Assembly (NCBI GenBank): GCA_019671005.1
Contig: CM033717.1
Span: 71,655,850 to 71,719,849 of the forward strand
Source of the DNA: Hibiscus mutabilis
Taxonomy: Eukaryota > Streptophyta > Magnoliopsida > Malvales > Malvaceae
DNA length: 64,000 nt
Reading direction: 5' to 3'
Of the stretch, positions 25,935-38,600 are shown in pieces. The notes under the pieces are model-generated. The model saw nothing but the letters and a program-made list of their open reading frames with translations. It did not search any database and was not told the DNA's origin. Each line of letters begins with the position of its first letter. Position 1 is the first letter of the stretch. Both the position numbers and the translations under genes were made by a program.

Positions 25935-26902
25935 TGTTAGGATATTTTTTTGATATAATAATTTGAAAATGTTTTTGGACTTATTTGATTTTTTGCAAAC
26001 TTGCATTAAAGTCCAAATAACTTGAAAATATGTTTTAAAATGTTTCTAAGGCTTTTGGCATGTTTTTAAAATGATTTTATATAGCCAAACTAGCTACTTT
26101 CTCAGCGCCGTATTGATACGGAACAACACCGTACCGATACATTTTAAGGTTTCAGCTACAGTGATTTTCCTATAGCAAAAACTCGTACCGGTACACTCTT
26201 AGCTGTACGTATCGATACGCCTCAATATGTACCGATACCTCTATGCTTTAATTTCTCTAATGGCTATTTCCCAAAGAGGTTGTACCGATACGCAAAGCCC
26301 GCGTATCAATACCTACTACACCATATTGGGAAATGCGGCATGGAAATCATCCTCAACAGCTCCAATTCATCTCTAGCGACCAGATACGGCTAGAATCACA
26401 TTTTAGAGTACAGAAGTGACCTTCAAGCACCAGAATCAACTAATGATCAACAAGCTAACATTCCAATGATTGAAAAAAAGTCTTAGTTCTTAATTTTCAC
26501 ATTCTTTCATAGAGAACTTGTGAGCTCAACTTGTTATAATTTGCTCAAGTGTTTTAGGATTGGGTGAGTGCCTAAATTGTGCAAACAATCTACCTTATGA
26601 GGGTTTTCAAGTTTTATAGTATTTCTCTTTGTATAAGAGGGTTTGCTCAAGCTTTGGGATAGAAAGTTTTGAGTGTGTAAGGGTTGCCTCCTTAGCCTGG
26701 AAAAGGAGAAGAAATTCTTAGTGAATTTGTTGGAAATCCTTAGTGGGGAAGCTAAGGTAGTAGATGTAGAGCTTAGTTGAGAAGCTCGGACCACTCTAAA
26801 TCATTGTGTCTATTTCTATTTATTGCTTCCACCAAAATCACCCAAAATTGGAATTCTCCACCAACTTGGCAAGCAAATCGGTTGAGGATATCAGGTTTTA
26901 CA
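25935..26902 (+). repeat. Copia 5' LTR
   Basis: Direct repeat partner of 29588-30576 and relative of the solo LTR at 30606-31740. Contains several copies of a GTAYCGATACG-like near-palindrome between about 26100 and 26320. Confidence 0.9.
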
Positions 26903-26932
26903 ATTAGTATCAGAGTGAAGCTCAATCGTGAA

Positions 26933-27185
26933 GGATTAACATCATATTGAGACGATCCCGGCAAGCTCAATCAACAAACAATCAACCGATGTTCATGGCG
27001 TAATCAATAGACAATCCACCATTCTTCAACGGTGAACATTATGTCTATTAGAAGAATAGGATTAACATCATATTGAGATGATCCCGGCAAGCTCGATCAA
27101 CAAACAATCAACCAGTGTTCATGGTGCAATCAATAGACAAGCCATCATTCTTCAATAGTGAATATTATGCCTATTGGAAGAATAT
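26933..27185 (+). repeat. 126-bp tandem duplication at the gag start
   Basis: The stretch starting GGATTAACATCATATTGAGA at 26933 recurs at 27059 and runs through CAATCAATAGACAA and TTCTTCAA to GAAGAATA. The first copy carries stops in the gag frame (TAATCAATAGAC), the second begins the open gag frame. Confidence 0.9.
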
Positions 27186-28200
27186 GATGATGTACTTCAT
27201 CAAGGCCAAAGATTATTGTCTTTGGGATCTTGTTGGAGATGGACCATTCGCACCCCAAAGAAGCAAGGCGAATTGGAATGCAAATAAGAAGAAGATGATG
27301 GAGCTAAACTCGAAAGTTTTATTCATTCTATTTTGTGCATTGGGACCGGAAGAGTATGCCAACGTATCTTCTTGTGAGAGTGCCAAAGAGGTTTGGGACA
27401 AGCTTGAAGTGGTCCATAAAGGTACAAATGAAGTGAAGGAGACAAAGATTGGTCTACTCAACCTCAACTACGAAAACTTCAAGATGAGCCCGGATGAAGA
27501 CATCAAGAGTATGTTTGACCATTTCTCCGCGACCATCAATGAGCTAAAAGAATTTGGAGAGGAGATTTTGAAAGACGAACTTGTTCGGAAGTTGATTTAT
27601 TCACTTCTCAAATCATGAGAGTCAAAGAAGATGGCAATCATTGAAGCTAAAAACTTGAAGGAGCTCAAGCTTGATGAGCTCATCAGGTCTTTACTTACCC
27701 ATGAATTGATGCTTCAACCTTTAAGAAGGGAGAATAAGAAGAAGATAAAAGAGCAAAGAATAGATGTAAACATCATTTTCTTCAATCCTCCACAAGCCAT
27801 CAAGAAGATTCAAGTGGGGATGAAAGTAAAAATGAAGAGATGGCCTATCTCTTCAAGAAATTTATCCGATTCATGAAGAGTGAAATGGAATAATACAAGC
27901 ATGAATCGAAGAAGAAGATGAAGGATCCCCACAAGAGCTTTAAATATAAGAAGCAAGGACACACCAAATACGATTGCCCTCGCTTCAACAAAAATGGATC
28001 ATCTTCAAAGAAGGCATATGTGGCAACATGGAGTGATGAAGAAGACTCCACCGACAATAAGGTAGCCCACTTATGTCTTATGACCCTTCAAGAAGGTGAG
28101 GTAACTTCTAACTCATCTATTTCTAATTCTTATACTTTTGATGAGTTACAAGAGCCTATGACAAATTGGTTTTTGAGTTCAAGGCTTCATTTCGAAAAAT
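27115..28200 (+). pseudogene. Copia gag polyprotein (UBN2-type), interrupted
   Basis: Gag is the retrotransposon coat protein. The frame 27115-27618 encodes the plant copia gag fold (WDLVGDGPFAP, AKEVWDKLEVVHKGTNEVKE), then TGA at 27616-27618 where related proteins usually have Trp (family recollection). The same frame continues (SKKMAIIEAKNLKELKLDEL) and later frames hold a damaged zinc knuckle, FKYKKQGHTKYDCP, in which the first Cys is Tyr. At least one more frame change separates 27631-27876 from 27918-28202. Confidence 0.8.
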
Positions 28201-28547
28201 AAAAGGTTGATTTCAAAATTGAAAAACAAAAATGATTTGCTTTTAGAAAACCAATTTGGAGTTTGAAGCAAGAATTAAGGACTTTGAACTTAAAGTCTTA
28301 AACTTACAAAATTTGCTTCAAAGTTTAGAAAAAGATCATCAAAAAGAGGTAGATGATCTTAAGAAAGAAAAGCTTTGATTTTTGAGGAACTTGAAAAGAA
28401 AAACAATTTTGGAAAATCGAACTTGTATAAAAGACAATCTAGTGTCCCTAGATTTTTTAACGGTAAATATTTTATAAGTATTTTGGTCCCAAAAGGACTA
28501 ATTACTTCAAATAAAAATGATGAAATTATAAAATAGATTCCTAAGGG

Positions 28548-29046
28548 TAGGGGTGTGCATTTCGGATATCCAAAATTTTTGGATAGGTATTTTAGTGATT
28601 CGTATCCGATCTGAAAAAATCGGATACCCATTTTTCGTATATCTGAAATTTCATAATTGATATTCGAATATCTGAATATCCGAAATTATGAGTTAATTTA
28701 ATTATTTTTTTGAATTTGGCGGTCTTATCCATGAACATTTTAGGTTTTCGAATATAAAAATCAACAAATTATTAAGTATAACAAGATTTGTATCCATAAA
28801 AAATTCAATTTTTCATATATAACAAGTAAAAGTGTTGAATATAACAAGATTCATATCTATAAAAAATAAAATTTTCGAATATCCGATCCAAATGTAAAAT
28901 CACTATCCGTATCCGATCTGAAATTTTTGGATATCCAATCCGAATTATCCGAAAAATAAAAAATAGATCGGATATCCGAAATTTCAGATTGGGTCAACGG
29001 ATAAACGGATCGGATCAATCGGATTGGATTTTTTTGCACACCCCTA
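28548..29046. mobile_element. hAT-type MITE nested in the copia element, 499 bp
   Basis: Ends TAGGGGTGTGCA and TGCACACCCCTA are perfect inverted repeats. Flanking 8-mers CCTAAGGG (28540-28547) and CTTAAGGG (29047-29054) differ at one base, fitting the 8-bp duplication of hAT elements. The interior is made of GGATATCCGAAA-like words in both orientations. Confidence 0.85.
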
Positions 29047-29587
29047 CTTAAGGGGACTAAAATTTTTGCAACTAATGTCATTGGATCCAAAGCAATTTAG
29101 ATACCAACAATTACTTGATTGTCTTATTGTAGATGTGATGGAGCTAGTTCAACAAATGATATGAATTCTTAAAGCTCTATGCACACAAGGAAGAACACTT
29201 GAAGAATGAGGCTTAACATACTACCTTTGGTTCAAGTGGTAAAAATTAATTGAATTTTATTTATTTATCTTGATTTATTTCATTTAATTCAACTAGTTAT
29301 TCATGAATTGTTGGACTAACATCTTGTTTGATGCTCGAGTAAGGGGGCATTTTTTTTAATTACAAAATCTTTTTAAAACCTCCATCGTTATTGAACTTCA
29401 AGTTACAATTGTTTTTGAAATAACAAAAAGGAGAGAATGGTTTGAAAAATGGAATTTTCAAATGAATAAGGGGGAGCTTTTAACTCTTTTGAATCTATTT
29501 TCTCTCATTCAAAATTTACTTTACTAATGGGGAGAATCACAAAAACAATTTTTCAAGTTGGTTCTATTATATCAAAAAGGGGGAGAT

Positions 29588-30576
29588 TGTTAGGATATTT
29601 GTTTTGATATAATAATTTGAAAAATATTTTTGGACTTGTTTGATTTTTTACAAACTTGCATTAAAGTCCAAACAACTTGAAAATATGTTTGAAAATGTTT
29701 TTAAGGCTTTTGGCATATTTTTAAAACGATTTTATATAGTCAAACTAGCCATTTTATTAGCCTCATACCAATACGGCACAACACCATATCAATATATTTT
29801 AGGGTTTCAACTATAGTGATTTTCTAGTAGCAAAAACTTGTACCGGTACAATATTAAATGTATCGATACAGAGGGGGTCGTATCTATATGCCTTAATACG
29901 TATCAATACCCCTATGCTTTAACTGCTCCAATGGCTATTTCCCAAAGAGGTTGTACCGATATGCAAAGCCCGCGTATCGATACCTACTACACAAGATTGG
30001 GAAATGAGGCATAGAAATCATCCCCATCGGCTCCAATTCATCTCTAACAATCAGATACAGCTAGAATCACATTTGAGAGTATAGAAGGGACCTTCAAGCA
30101 CCAGAATCAACTAATGATCAACAAGCCAACATTTCAATAATTGAAAAAGAGTCTTAGTGCTTAATTTTCACATTCATTCGTAGACAACACTTGTGAGCTC
30201 AACTTGTTATAATTTGCTCAAGTGTTTCAGGATTGGGTGAGTGCCTAAATTGTGCAAACAATCTACCTTGTGAGGGTTTTCAAGTTTGCAAGGTATTCAT
30301 CTTTGTATAAGAAGGTTTGCTCAAGCTTTGGGATAGAAAGCTTTGAGTGTGTAAGGGTTGCCTTCTTAGCCTAGAAAAGGGGAAGAAATTCTTAGTGAAT
30401 TTGTTGGAAATCCTTAGAGGGGAAGCTAAGGTAGTGGATGTAGAGCTTGGTTGAGAAGCTCGAATCACTCTAAATCATTGTGTCTATTTCTGTTTATTGC
30501 TTATACCATCATCACCCAAAATTAGACTTCTCCACCAACTTGGCAAGCAAATCGGTTGAGAATGTCGGATTCTACA
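29588..30576 (+). repeat. Copia 3' LTR
   Basis: Same start and end as the 5' LTR and clearly alignable along its length, with scattered point changes and small indels that suggest an old insertion. Confidence 0.9.
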
Positions 30577-30605
30577 AGTTTTAATTAAATATTTAATTTA
30601 AATCT

Positions 30606-31740
30606 GTTAGGATATTTGTTTTGATATAATAATTGAAAATTAGTTTTGGACTAAATTGAAAAGAATTCAAAAATGATTTTAAGTCCAAACAACTTGAAAA
30701 TATGTTTGAGGAGTCTTCAAAAGGTTTTGGTAAGGTTTGAAATGGTTTAAAGTAGCCAAACCACTGATTTCAACTTGATCATACCGGTACAGTATACCCC
30801 GTATCGATACATCTTAAGGGTTTCAGCTACAGGTTTTGAAACTGCCAAAACCCGTACCGATACAGGGCTTGCTTGTATCGATACGGAGTAGGAGCATTTC
30901 GGTACGTTGTATAGCGTGTCGATACGCCCAGCTTTAAATGCCCAATGGCTTTTTGAAAAAACCAACGGCTAGTTCCCTACAGCCTAACAAACACTCGTAC
31001 CGATACGGTACAGTGGCGTTCCGATACTGATACGCGCCCAGGCGTATCGGTACGCAAAGCTGCATCAGACTCCAATAGCTAGTTTATGAAGAACACATAT
31101 CGATACGGCTAACCACGTATTGATACGGACAGCTTCAGAATTGCAATTATTACGGGAAATAAAGGCTCCAACGGCTCTAATTCAATCCCAACGGTCTCCA
31201 ACGGCTAGAAGCTCTTTTGAGAGTATAAAAGGGACCTTCAAGCATCTATGGAAGACTAATGATCCAAAAGTCAACAAAATTATGATCAAGATTTGTTTTA
31301 GTGCTTAATTTCTCATTCTTTGTATAGACTACACTTGTTAAGCTAAAATGTCTATGTATGCTCAAGTGTATTAGGATTTGGGTGAGAGCTTAAGAGTTCA
31401 AACAATCACCTTTTAGAGAGATTTCTAGTTTGCTAAGTTTTCTCTTTGTACAAGAGTGTCCCCAAAGCTCAGCTTGTGAGCTTTGGATGCTAGACTTGGT
31501 GAGTGAGTCTAGGTTGTAAATGGTTGCCTCCTTAGCCTAGAAAATGGAAAGAATTCTTAGTGAATTGGTTGAAATCCTTAGTAAGAAGCTAAGGTAGTGG
31601 ATGTAGGCTTTGTTTAGAAAGTCGGACCACTCTAAATTCTTTGTCAATTTTGTCTATCTTTTGTTTCCACTAAAAATACCCAAAAACCAATCTTCTCCAC
31701 ACTTTGGCAAATAATTCAGTTATGATTATCAAGCCCAACA
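30606..31740 (+). mobile_element. Solo copia LTR with exact 5-bp target duplication
   Basis: Starts TGTTAGGATATTTGTTTTGA and ends AAGCCCAACA, flanked by AAATC on both sides (30601-30605 and 31741-31745). It is related to the LTRs of the adjacent element but longer and more diverged. A lone LTR with target duplication is the product of LTR-LTR recombination after a separate insertion. It carries about a dozen GTAYCGATACG-like motifs. Confidence 0.9.
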
Positions 31741-31745
31741 AAATC

Positions 31746-32005
31746 AGACCTAATTAAATACTAACAACAAATAGAAAAAATTAGTAAACTCGTCAAGCCA
31801 ACATGGTGAGTTCATTAAAATAATATTATATATAAATTTTAGAACTCGTCAAATCAGTTTAACGAGTTCACTTTAAGGATGCTAGATAAATAATTAATTT
31901 TGTATCGGCATCGGAAAGATAATTAAAAAAGTAATGATGATATTTGCGTAAAAGCATCATTATATAAGGTCATGGTTTAATCATTAAGAATGATCGTAGT
32001 ATGTA
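31746..32005. other. AT-rich gap, nothing recognised
   Basis: Short stretch with two AACTCGTCAA words and no open frame of note. Confidence 0.4.
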
Positions 32006-32009
32006 AATG

Positions 32010-32640
32010 ACTTGTTGTTTTTTTAATCAAGAAAAGAAAATTCATTCAAATCAAACAAACAAAATAGGAGATGAACCAGACAAACAAAGCCACATGTACA
32101 AGCAAGAGGCCAACATGGCCAGGAAACAAGAGGCACAAGGCCAAACAAATAATAGGAACAAAGGCCTTGATCGCAGAACAAATCTTCCGAAGCAGAAATT
32201 AGAGAAACTAGAAAGAGTCTGACGTCTTAACCCCAAGTGTTTTAACACCAAACAACCACCTTGGATAGTTAGGGATACCCGCCGTTGAGCCCAAGGACCA
32301 GGGAGACAGAACCGAATGAGAAGAGGCCATTAGAGCCTTAGATCCATCATGCACCATCTTCTTCGTAGAGCCACCATCAACGACGGCCGCCACCACTAAA
32401 AGAGATGTCAAAGAGAAACTCTGAGCAACCTACAATCGGAAACACAAGCATCAACGACCCAAAAAATTGAAAAAGAAAAGAAAAAAAAGCCTCGACCACA
32501 ACTCAAGAGCAGGGAGCCCAAACTCTTCTCCAAGGAAACCTTCTTCCTAAACCATTCGAAGACCTACTAGAGGGCAGCGGCCGATGCCAGAAGGGCCAAA
32601 CCCTCATCAAACGGTAAAAGGATCCACAAAAAAACCATTC
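32010..32640 (-). mobile_element. Possible LINE 3' end
   Basis: GC-richer than its surroundings. On the minus strand it ends in TTGATTAAAAAAAC after a TGAATGAATTTTC word, like the tails of plant LINEs. Short frames (for example 32208-32411) show no family. Assignment is weak. Confidence 0.3.
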
Positions 32641-32849
32641 AAAACTTAAAAGAATTTTGGTTAAGGGCAGCACTTTTGCTAAAGAAAATCCGTCTTTTAT
32701 TGGGGGAGTCTAAGGAACGGCAAGTTAATATACGGCTAATAAACGACAAGTTCTTACTATTGTTGGATGAGCATGTTCTTTAAAAAATTTAATTTTGAAC
32801 GTTAGATCAAGAAAAAAGTGTGTAACCGGAAGTGTGTGTAGCCGGTAAG

Positions 32850-33535
32850 TTAAAAAACACGACACTTAAAATGTTACCCATCAACCTAAATGTTACCAAA
32901 AGATATAACATTTTAAGTTGACATGGTAAGTTTAGAAACTTACTAACAAGTATCGAAACTTACTATAATATGTACTCACCAACATAAATGTTACAAAAAG
33001 ATATAACATTTTAAGTTGACATGGTAAGTTTCGAAACTTACTAACAAGTATGGAAACTTCCATAATATGTAACATTTTCGGTTGCAACCTAAAATTTACA
33101 AAACACGGAACTTAAAATGTTACCCACCAACCTAAATGTTACCAAAAGATATAACATTTTAAGTTGACATGGTTAGTTTAGAAACTTACTCACAAATATT
33201 GAAACTTACTATAATATGTACCCACCAACCTAAATGTTATCAAACCAATATGTATAACTTTTTAGGTTGGAATGCTATTTTTTGTAAGTTTTGAAACTTC
33301 CGACTAAGTTTCGATACTTGTCGTGAAACCTAAAATGAACCAGTATGTATAACATTTTAGGTTGGAATGACACAATTTTTTTATGAGTTTCAGAACTTCC
33401 GACTAATATTCGATATTTGTCTTAAAACCTAAAATGTAACCAAAACATATAACATTTTATGTTGGAATGACAATTTTTTGTAAGTTTCGAAACTTCCGAT
33501 TGCAACCTAAAATATTGCCAAATATTTAGGTCAGA
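32850..33535. repeat. Degenerate tandem repeat, about 100-150 bp units
   Basis: Units built from CAACCTAAATGTTAC, ATATAACATTTTAAGTTG, ACATGG and GAAACTTAC recur at about 32880, 32975 and 33125 and in weaker form to 33535. The words AACATTTTAGGTTG and its complement CAACCTAAAATGTT appear throughout, so local hairpins can form. Confidence 0.8.
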
Positions 33536-33544
33536 GTCTAGCCG

Positions 33545-34045
33545 AGTTTCAAGTTCCTTAACTCTTTAATGATGATTTTGTTAATTCCGAATTAAAGCTA
33601 AAATTTTCTATTGGGTATTGAAGATTTCTTAGAGTATAAACTTGATTTTAACAAATTAAACTCAGAAATAGGTATTTGAAGAAATAACTTATTTTCAAGT
33701 TCTTTTTAATGGTGATTTTGTTAATTCCGAACTAAAGCTAAGATTTTCTATTAGGTAATGTAGATTTCTTAGAGTATATGAGTAATCTAAACTTGAGTTT
33801 AACAAATTAAACTCGGAATTAGGCAATTGATGAAAAAATTAGCTTATGTTCAAGTTTTTTAACTCTTTAATGAATTAGGCAATTGATGAAAAAATTAGCT
33901 TATGTTCAAGTTTTTTAACTCTTTAATGGTGATTTTGTCAATTCCGACCTAAAACTAACAATTTGTATTGGGTAATAAAGATTTCTTAGAGTATATGAGT
34001 AATCTAAACTTGATTTTAACAATTCAAACCCGGAATTTGGTAATT
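33545..34045. repeat. Second tandem array, about 150-200 bp units plus a 56-bp doublet
   Basis: Units with GATTTTGTTAATTCCGA, GATTTCTTAGAGTATA and AACAAATTAAACTC recur near 33575, 33715 and 33935. Inside it a 56-bp stretch starting GAATTAGGCAATTGATG is perfectly doubled (33816-33871, 33872-33927), a recent slip or unequal exchange. Confidence 0.85.
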
Positions 34046-34349
34046 GATTAAAATTGTAATATTGCTTTTAAGTTATAATTCTTGATTTTCAGTAAAACTT
34101 AGAGCAAAGTTCTGATACTTATCGTGAAATATTTTTATTCTTGGACGATCAAATCTCATATAACAATTTAGGTTGAAGTGAGTAAAATTTTAAGTTCTAA
34201 TCTAAAATGTTATAAAAAATCATAACAATCTAAGTTGCAACCTAAAATGTTAACATATTAATTTGAAAACCTAAACCTGATATATTACTCAAAATCATAA
34301 CAATTTAGGTTGCAACTAAAATTGTTACTAATATATATAACATTAGGTT

Positions 34350-35640
34350 GGTGACCGGATAAAGGAAAGAAACGTTCACGATGTTTATTAACCACATGTT
34401 AACCTGTCCTACGGCAAACCTACCCCTCTTATTGGCTTGATTTTGAAAACGACTTGTCATTGGAAAGCAACATCTTTGCCTACTGATTGTGGACCTTGAA
34501 TCATGTAATTTCAATTTATAAAATATATTTTATTTTATTCAAATTAGTAATCTTATAAATAAAATTCACTTCATATTAATGTATGCTGAAATATATGAAA
34601 AAAACGTCATTTTATTAATTTATTATTACAATTTTAAATAAACCAACCACCAACTGCAAAGAAACTTTTACTAACATGGAATCTTTTAAATTGATCGCCA
34701 CATTAATGATATTGGTTCAACTGTTAAATAGCATATTTTGATCACTCAACTGTTAAAACATCAACAATTGGTCCGGTCTCACATAATCTAACGGTAAATG
34801 GGCAGAAAGTAGCATGTCTTAACCTTAAAGACCAAATTCAAGATTTGGATTCCTATTTGATTACTTTCGAATCTGTTTTCGATGAATCAAAACCAGTAGA
34901 TCGAAAAGGGAGATGACAGCAAGAAAAAAGAAAACCATTACCCTTCAATTTCATGTGACCTAAAATATGTGTGTGTGTGTATAAAATTATAGAAAGAGAA
35001 GCTTTTTTACCAGCTTTTAATCCTATAACTATACTCAACATTCTTCACTTTAATGGCAGCAAGAAACCCGAAAACCAAATATAATATTTATAACTACTAC
35101 TAATAAAAGTGTAACATATTAAGCATAATTATACCAAATCATCAAACCCCATCATCTTCTGAAGTTGTTCCAAAACTAATGTTATGACATTAGGCTAACT
35201 TCCAAACAATTGTTGTTTCAAAGTAAATGTTAGACATTTCAGGCATCAATGTCTGTCAGACTACATAAAGTGAAAGTAGATGTAATAGATTGATGAACAC
35301 GGTAAGTTCTATCTTTGGTTTCTTGTGATTTTGTCTGTTGTAATACATACCTACAAAAGAAAGGAGAAAAGCCCTACTCTCGAAACTCGGTTCCGATATG
35401 GATTTGCTGTTAGTGGTATTGTATCAGAGGTGGAGGAGAAGATGATGATGATCTGTTGAGATATTCTCTAGGATCTACTCTTCAGTATATGAACCTGACT
35501 ATACACATATAGGGGATTTCTTCTAGTATATGCTTCTCTACTTTTCTGCACTGGTGAAGTGTCATATCAAAAACATTAAAAAGGATGCCATTTGATTAGA
35601 ATTCAAGAAATATTTTAGTATACAAGTTCATAAGTCATAG
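34350..35640. other. Intergenic and 3' flank of the CCCH gene
   Basis: AT-rich. A short (TG)n run lies near 34968-34980. No gene seen. The last few hundred bases are probably 3' UTR and flank of the minus-strand CCCH gene, but no polyadenylation site could be fixed. Confidence 0.4.
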
Positions 35641-35673
35641 ATACTCGTTTCCAAGTTCAGACCATGCTTACCT

Positions 35674-38600
35674 TTATTTCCTACTGTTCATTAGCTTTTC
35701 CTGCTCAAAACAAAAACCCGAAAACAATTACAAAACAAATAGCTTTTAATCTGGTAACCGTAGCAGGAGAAGAGTTCAAGTTACAACAATGTTAAGACAA
35801 TGATAGTACCTTGGCACTCTGTAGACGGTCACTTAAATGGAGGTCACTATCGCTAGTGGAAGCAATGGGTTGTAATGCATCATCAACCGCTGAAGCAGCA
35901 TATGAAGTAGAACTTTCATTTGATTCCACCGATGCCAGATGCTCAGAGAGATGATTTTCAGTAGATTTCTTAGGGGAAGCAAAAGGGCTATCAGGAAGTA
36001 CATGCTCTACACTGCTCTCATGACATACGAGAAATGGAGATTCAAACAAATGAGAAAGGCAGCTCAATGACAATCAACTTCAGGGGAGTCTGGAAGACAG
36101 TAGTATAAAATGAGGGCTAGTTTAGCATCATTCTTGAGGTTGAAAAGTGTTCTTCAAAAGCACCTGGCAGTCAGAGTCTTGGTTTGGTTCCAAAAGCACT
36201 TTCAACCGCACACTTGATGGCAAAATCCATTTGTTTACAATTGCTTTTGCGGTCAAAAGTTCTTTTGGACAGCCAAAAGCAATGCTAAACAAACGTTCCA
36301 ACAAAAAATACAAAATATGACATCTGTACAATCTAAATGTCAGAATTAAGTTCCATGTTGTTAAAGCAACATAATACCCTTTGGGGTTGGGACACTCTTG
36401 GCTATTTCCAACTCTGACTTTTTGAACACAGGTTGATTTCACTTCTTCCAGCTCAACAGCATTCATGCTCGAGGGAACGGCAGCTGTATTATCACCATTG
36501 ACTGCCACAAGAAATAATATAAATTTCACTACAGCATTTTTCTCTTCCACTCCTTGATTTGACAAATTCAAACATATTTCACAACCTATTTTGATTTTAT
36601 TTTCTTTTTTTGAATGAGATACGAAAACTTATCCACACAATATTCACGAATCCAACAAAAGATAAAGATCTTAGAGTTAGAAGTGAGGCTGTTTTGCAAA
36701 CCTTCTGAGACTTCGTGTTTAATGCTGTAAGGTGAATCAATATTTTGACCTGAATGGAAATATGCAGGCAAGGAAACAGAAGCGCCAACAGATAGGCTGC
36801 GATGGTGATGGTGAATACTGTCATTCTTGAAGTCTGGAAGTTGCAAGTTCATGAATCTTCTCCTTTGCAGTTCAATAGCTTGCTGGAGATCAGTTTGCTC
36901 TTTCAATTCTCTTCTCAACATCATCTCCTGTGTATTGTAGAACATATTTGCCCCTGTAAATATAGAGAAATTGAGAACCCTAAAACCTAAAGAGCAAAAT
37001 AAAACAAGAGAGAAAGCAAATTTAAGCATTTTGTTTCAGCTCGTATCATTTAATGCAAAATCCCCACAAAGAGCCATGCTTTTCTGTTTTCTCACCAGCA
37101 TGAAGGTCATACGGCTCTCTAGAATCAAGCCCTGAAGGGCTTGAACAAGGAGAAAACTCCCCCCTCTCAAAATGTTGTTGCAAGTGTTGCCTCCTGCTAT
37201 TGTTCCATTAATGGTTACAAGATCAATGCACGGGTAACGACAAATTGCAAGATAAGAAAGCAAACAAGAGAAGAGGCCATACTTCTCAGGAACTTTTCCT
37301 TTTTCCTTGTAGGGCTTGACAATCACATGTGAATTACAAATGAAATGGGGATTTCCTCCGGACAAAATGAGCCTCACAGTCTCTGGATAGACAAACTCTA
37401 CAAAACCATACATTCGCTTTTGCTGGTATGGAATCCTCACATCGTGCACTGGTCCAAACAAGCTTTAAATGATACAGAAACACTAAAGTGAATTCCCAAA
37501 CTAAAGATTTAAGAAATTCATAAACCTTAGTTCATAAGAAAGAAAACCATATTTTTGTGGCTCCTTTCTAGAATTCTGCATAAAAACAAATCAAGAAAAT
37601 TATGCAAGATAAATTTAGTCGAAGCCTCGGCCAACCAAAGGTTGGATATATAAGTAGCATTCCTTTTGCTCAAAATTGTAGTCTCTTTAGTGAACACAAT
37701 ATTCTACATCCCTTAGGAATGTCAAAAAATCAAATAACTATGGTATTGCAATAAACCTTTATACTCGAATTACAGCATTTGGACTCTCGCACAAATTGTC
37801 AACTCAACTTCTGTAAACATACATATCCAGCAATAATGCATTTTCAACCCACAAAAACATCAATTTTTCCCATCCACGTCACCAGCCTTACCATACAGCT
37901 TACTTGCTGGTTTGATCAAGTCCACAAACAACAACAGCAGCAGCATAAACTTTTTCTTTTTTATAAGAAAGAACAAAAATTCTAATGAAATGTTTTCCTG
38001 GGATATTACAGAGGTAAAATATGCATGTCGCTCCTTCATACATTAATTAAAATTAGCTTTGCTGAACTATTAATAACTCACTGGAGTAAGAGGATTGATT
38101 CTCCATGTGTAAATACTGTAACCCATATTTCTTCTTTCAACTACAAATGAAGAAACTACTCAATTCCTTAATTTCCCATATTCAGAACAAAATTAGAGAC
38201 AAAGACAATTAAGTGTTGCCTAAATTAACACGGGTAGTTTCAAGAGGTATGCTGATGAAGAATTTGTAGCCACCAATAAATATATTAAATGAGATCGTGT
38301 ATAGCATAAAAATGTGAATCCCATTGAAATATGCCTCCGATCATTTGTGTCCTTTTATTGTTATAAGAACTATCAACAATTTGACATGCCCTTTATATGA
38401 TCATTTGCTTCTAAGATGGATCATATTTACTTGGGTATCCTCTCCTCACCTGAAGAGTTAACAACAATCAAAATGCATTTAGGATATTTATCCTAACATA
38501 ATTCAAATATCATGCACTGTTTAGTGGGATAAATATCTTACCAGAGATGAACAGTGATTAGCATAGTATATTGCATATCTCCAAACAAACAAAGTAGGCA

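Larger units (their letters stand above)
25935..30576 (+). mobile_element. Ty1/copia element, gag only, with two LTRs
   Basis: 5' LTR 25935-26902 and 3' LTR 29588-30576 both start TGTTAGGATAT and end in ACA. Just after the 5' LTR is TTAGTATCAGAG, close to the usual initiator-Met tRNA primer site. Just before the 3' LTR is the purine run AAAAAGGGGGAGA (29574-29586). Flanks TGTTT and AGTTT may be a mutated 5-bp target duplication. Only gag is present; protease, integrase and RT are missing, so it is non-autonomous or internally deleted. A MITE lies inside at 28548-29046. Confidence 0.9.

Noticed and set aside
32007..32411. Small frames on both strands considered as a gene
   Set aside because: No family features and the surrounding sequence resembles a LINE tail; kept only as a weak mobile-element call.
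32850..34045. Regularly spaced repeats considered as a CRISPR-like array
   Set aside because: Units are long, degenerate and contiguous without unique spacers, in plant nuclear DNA.
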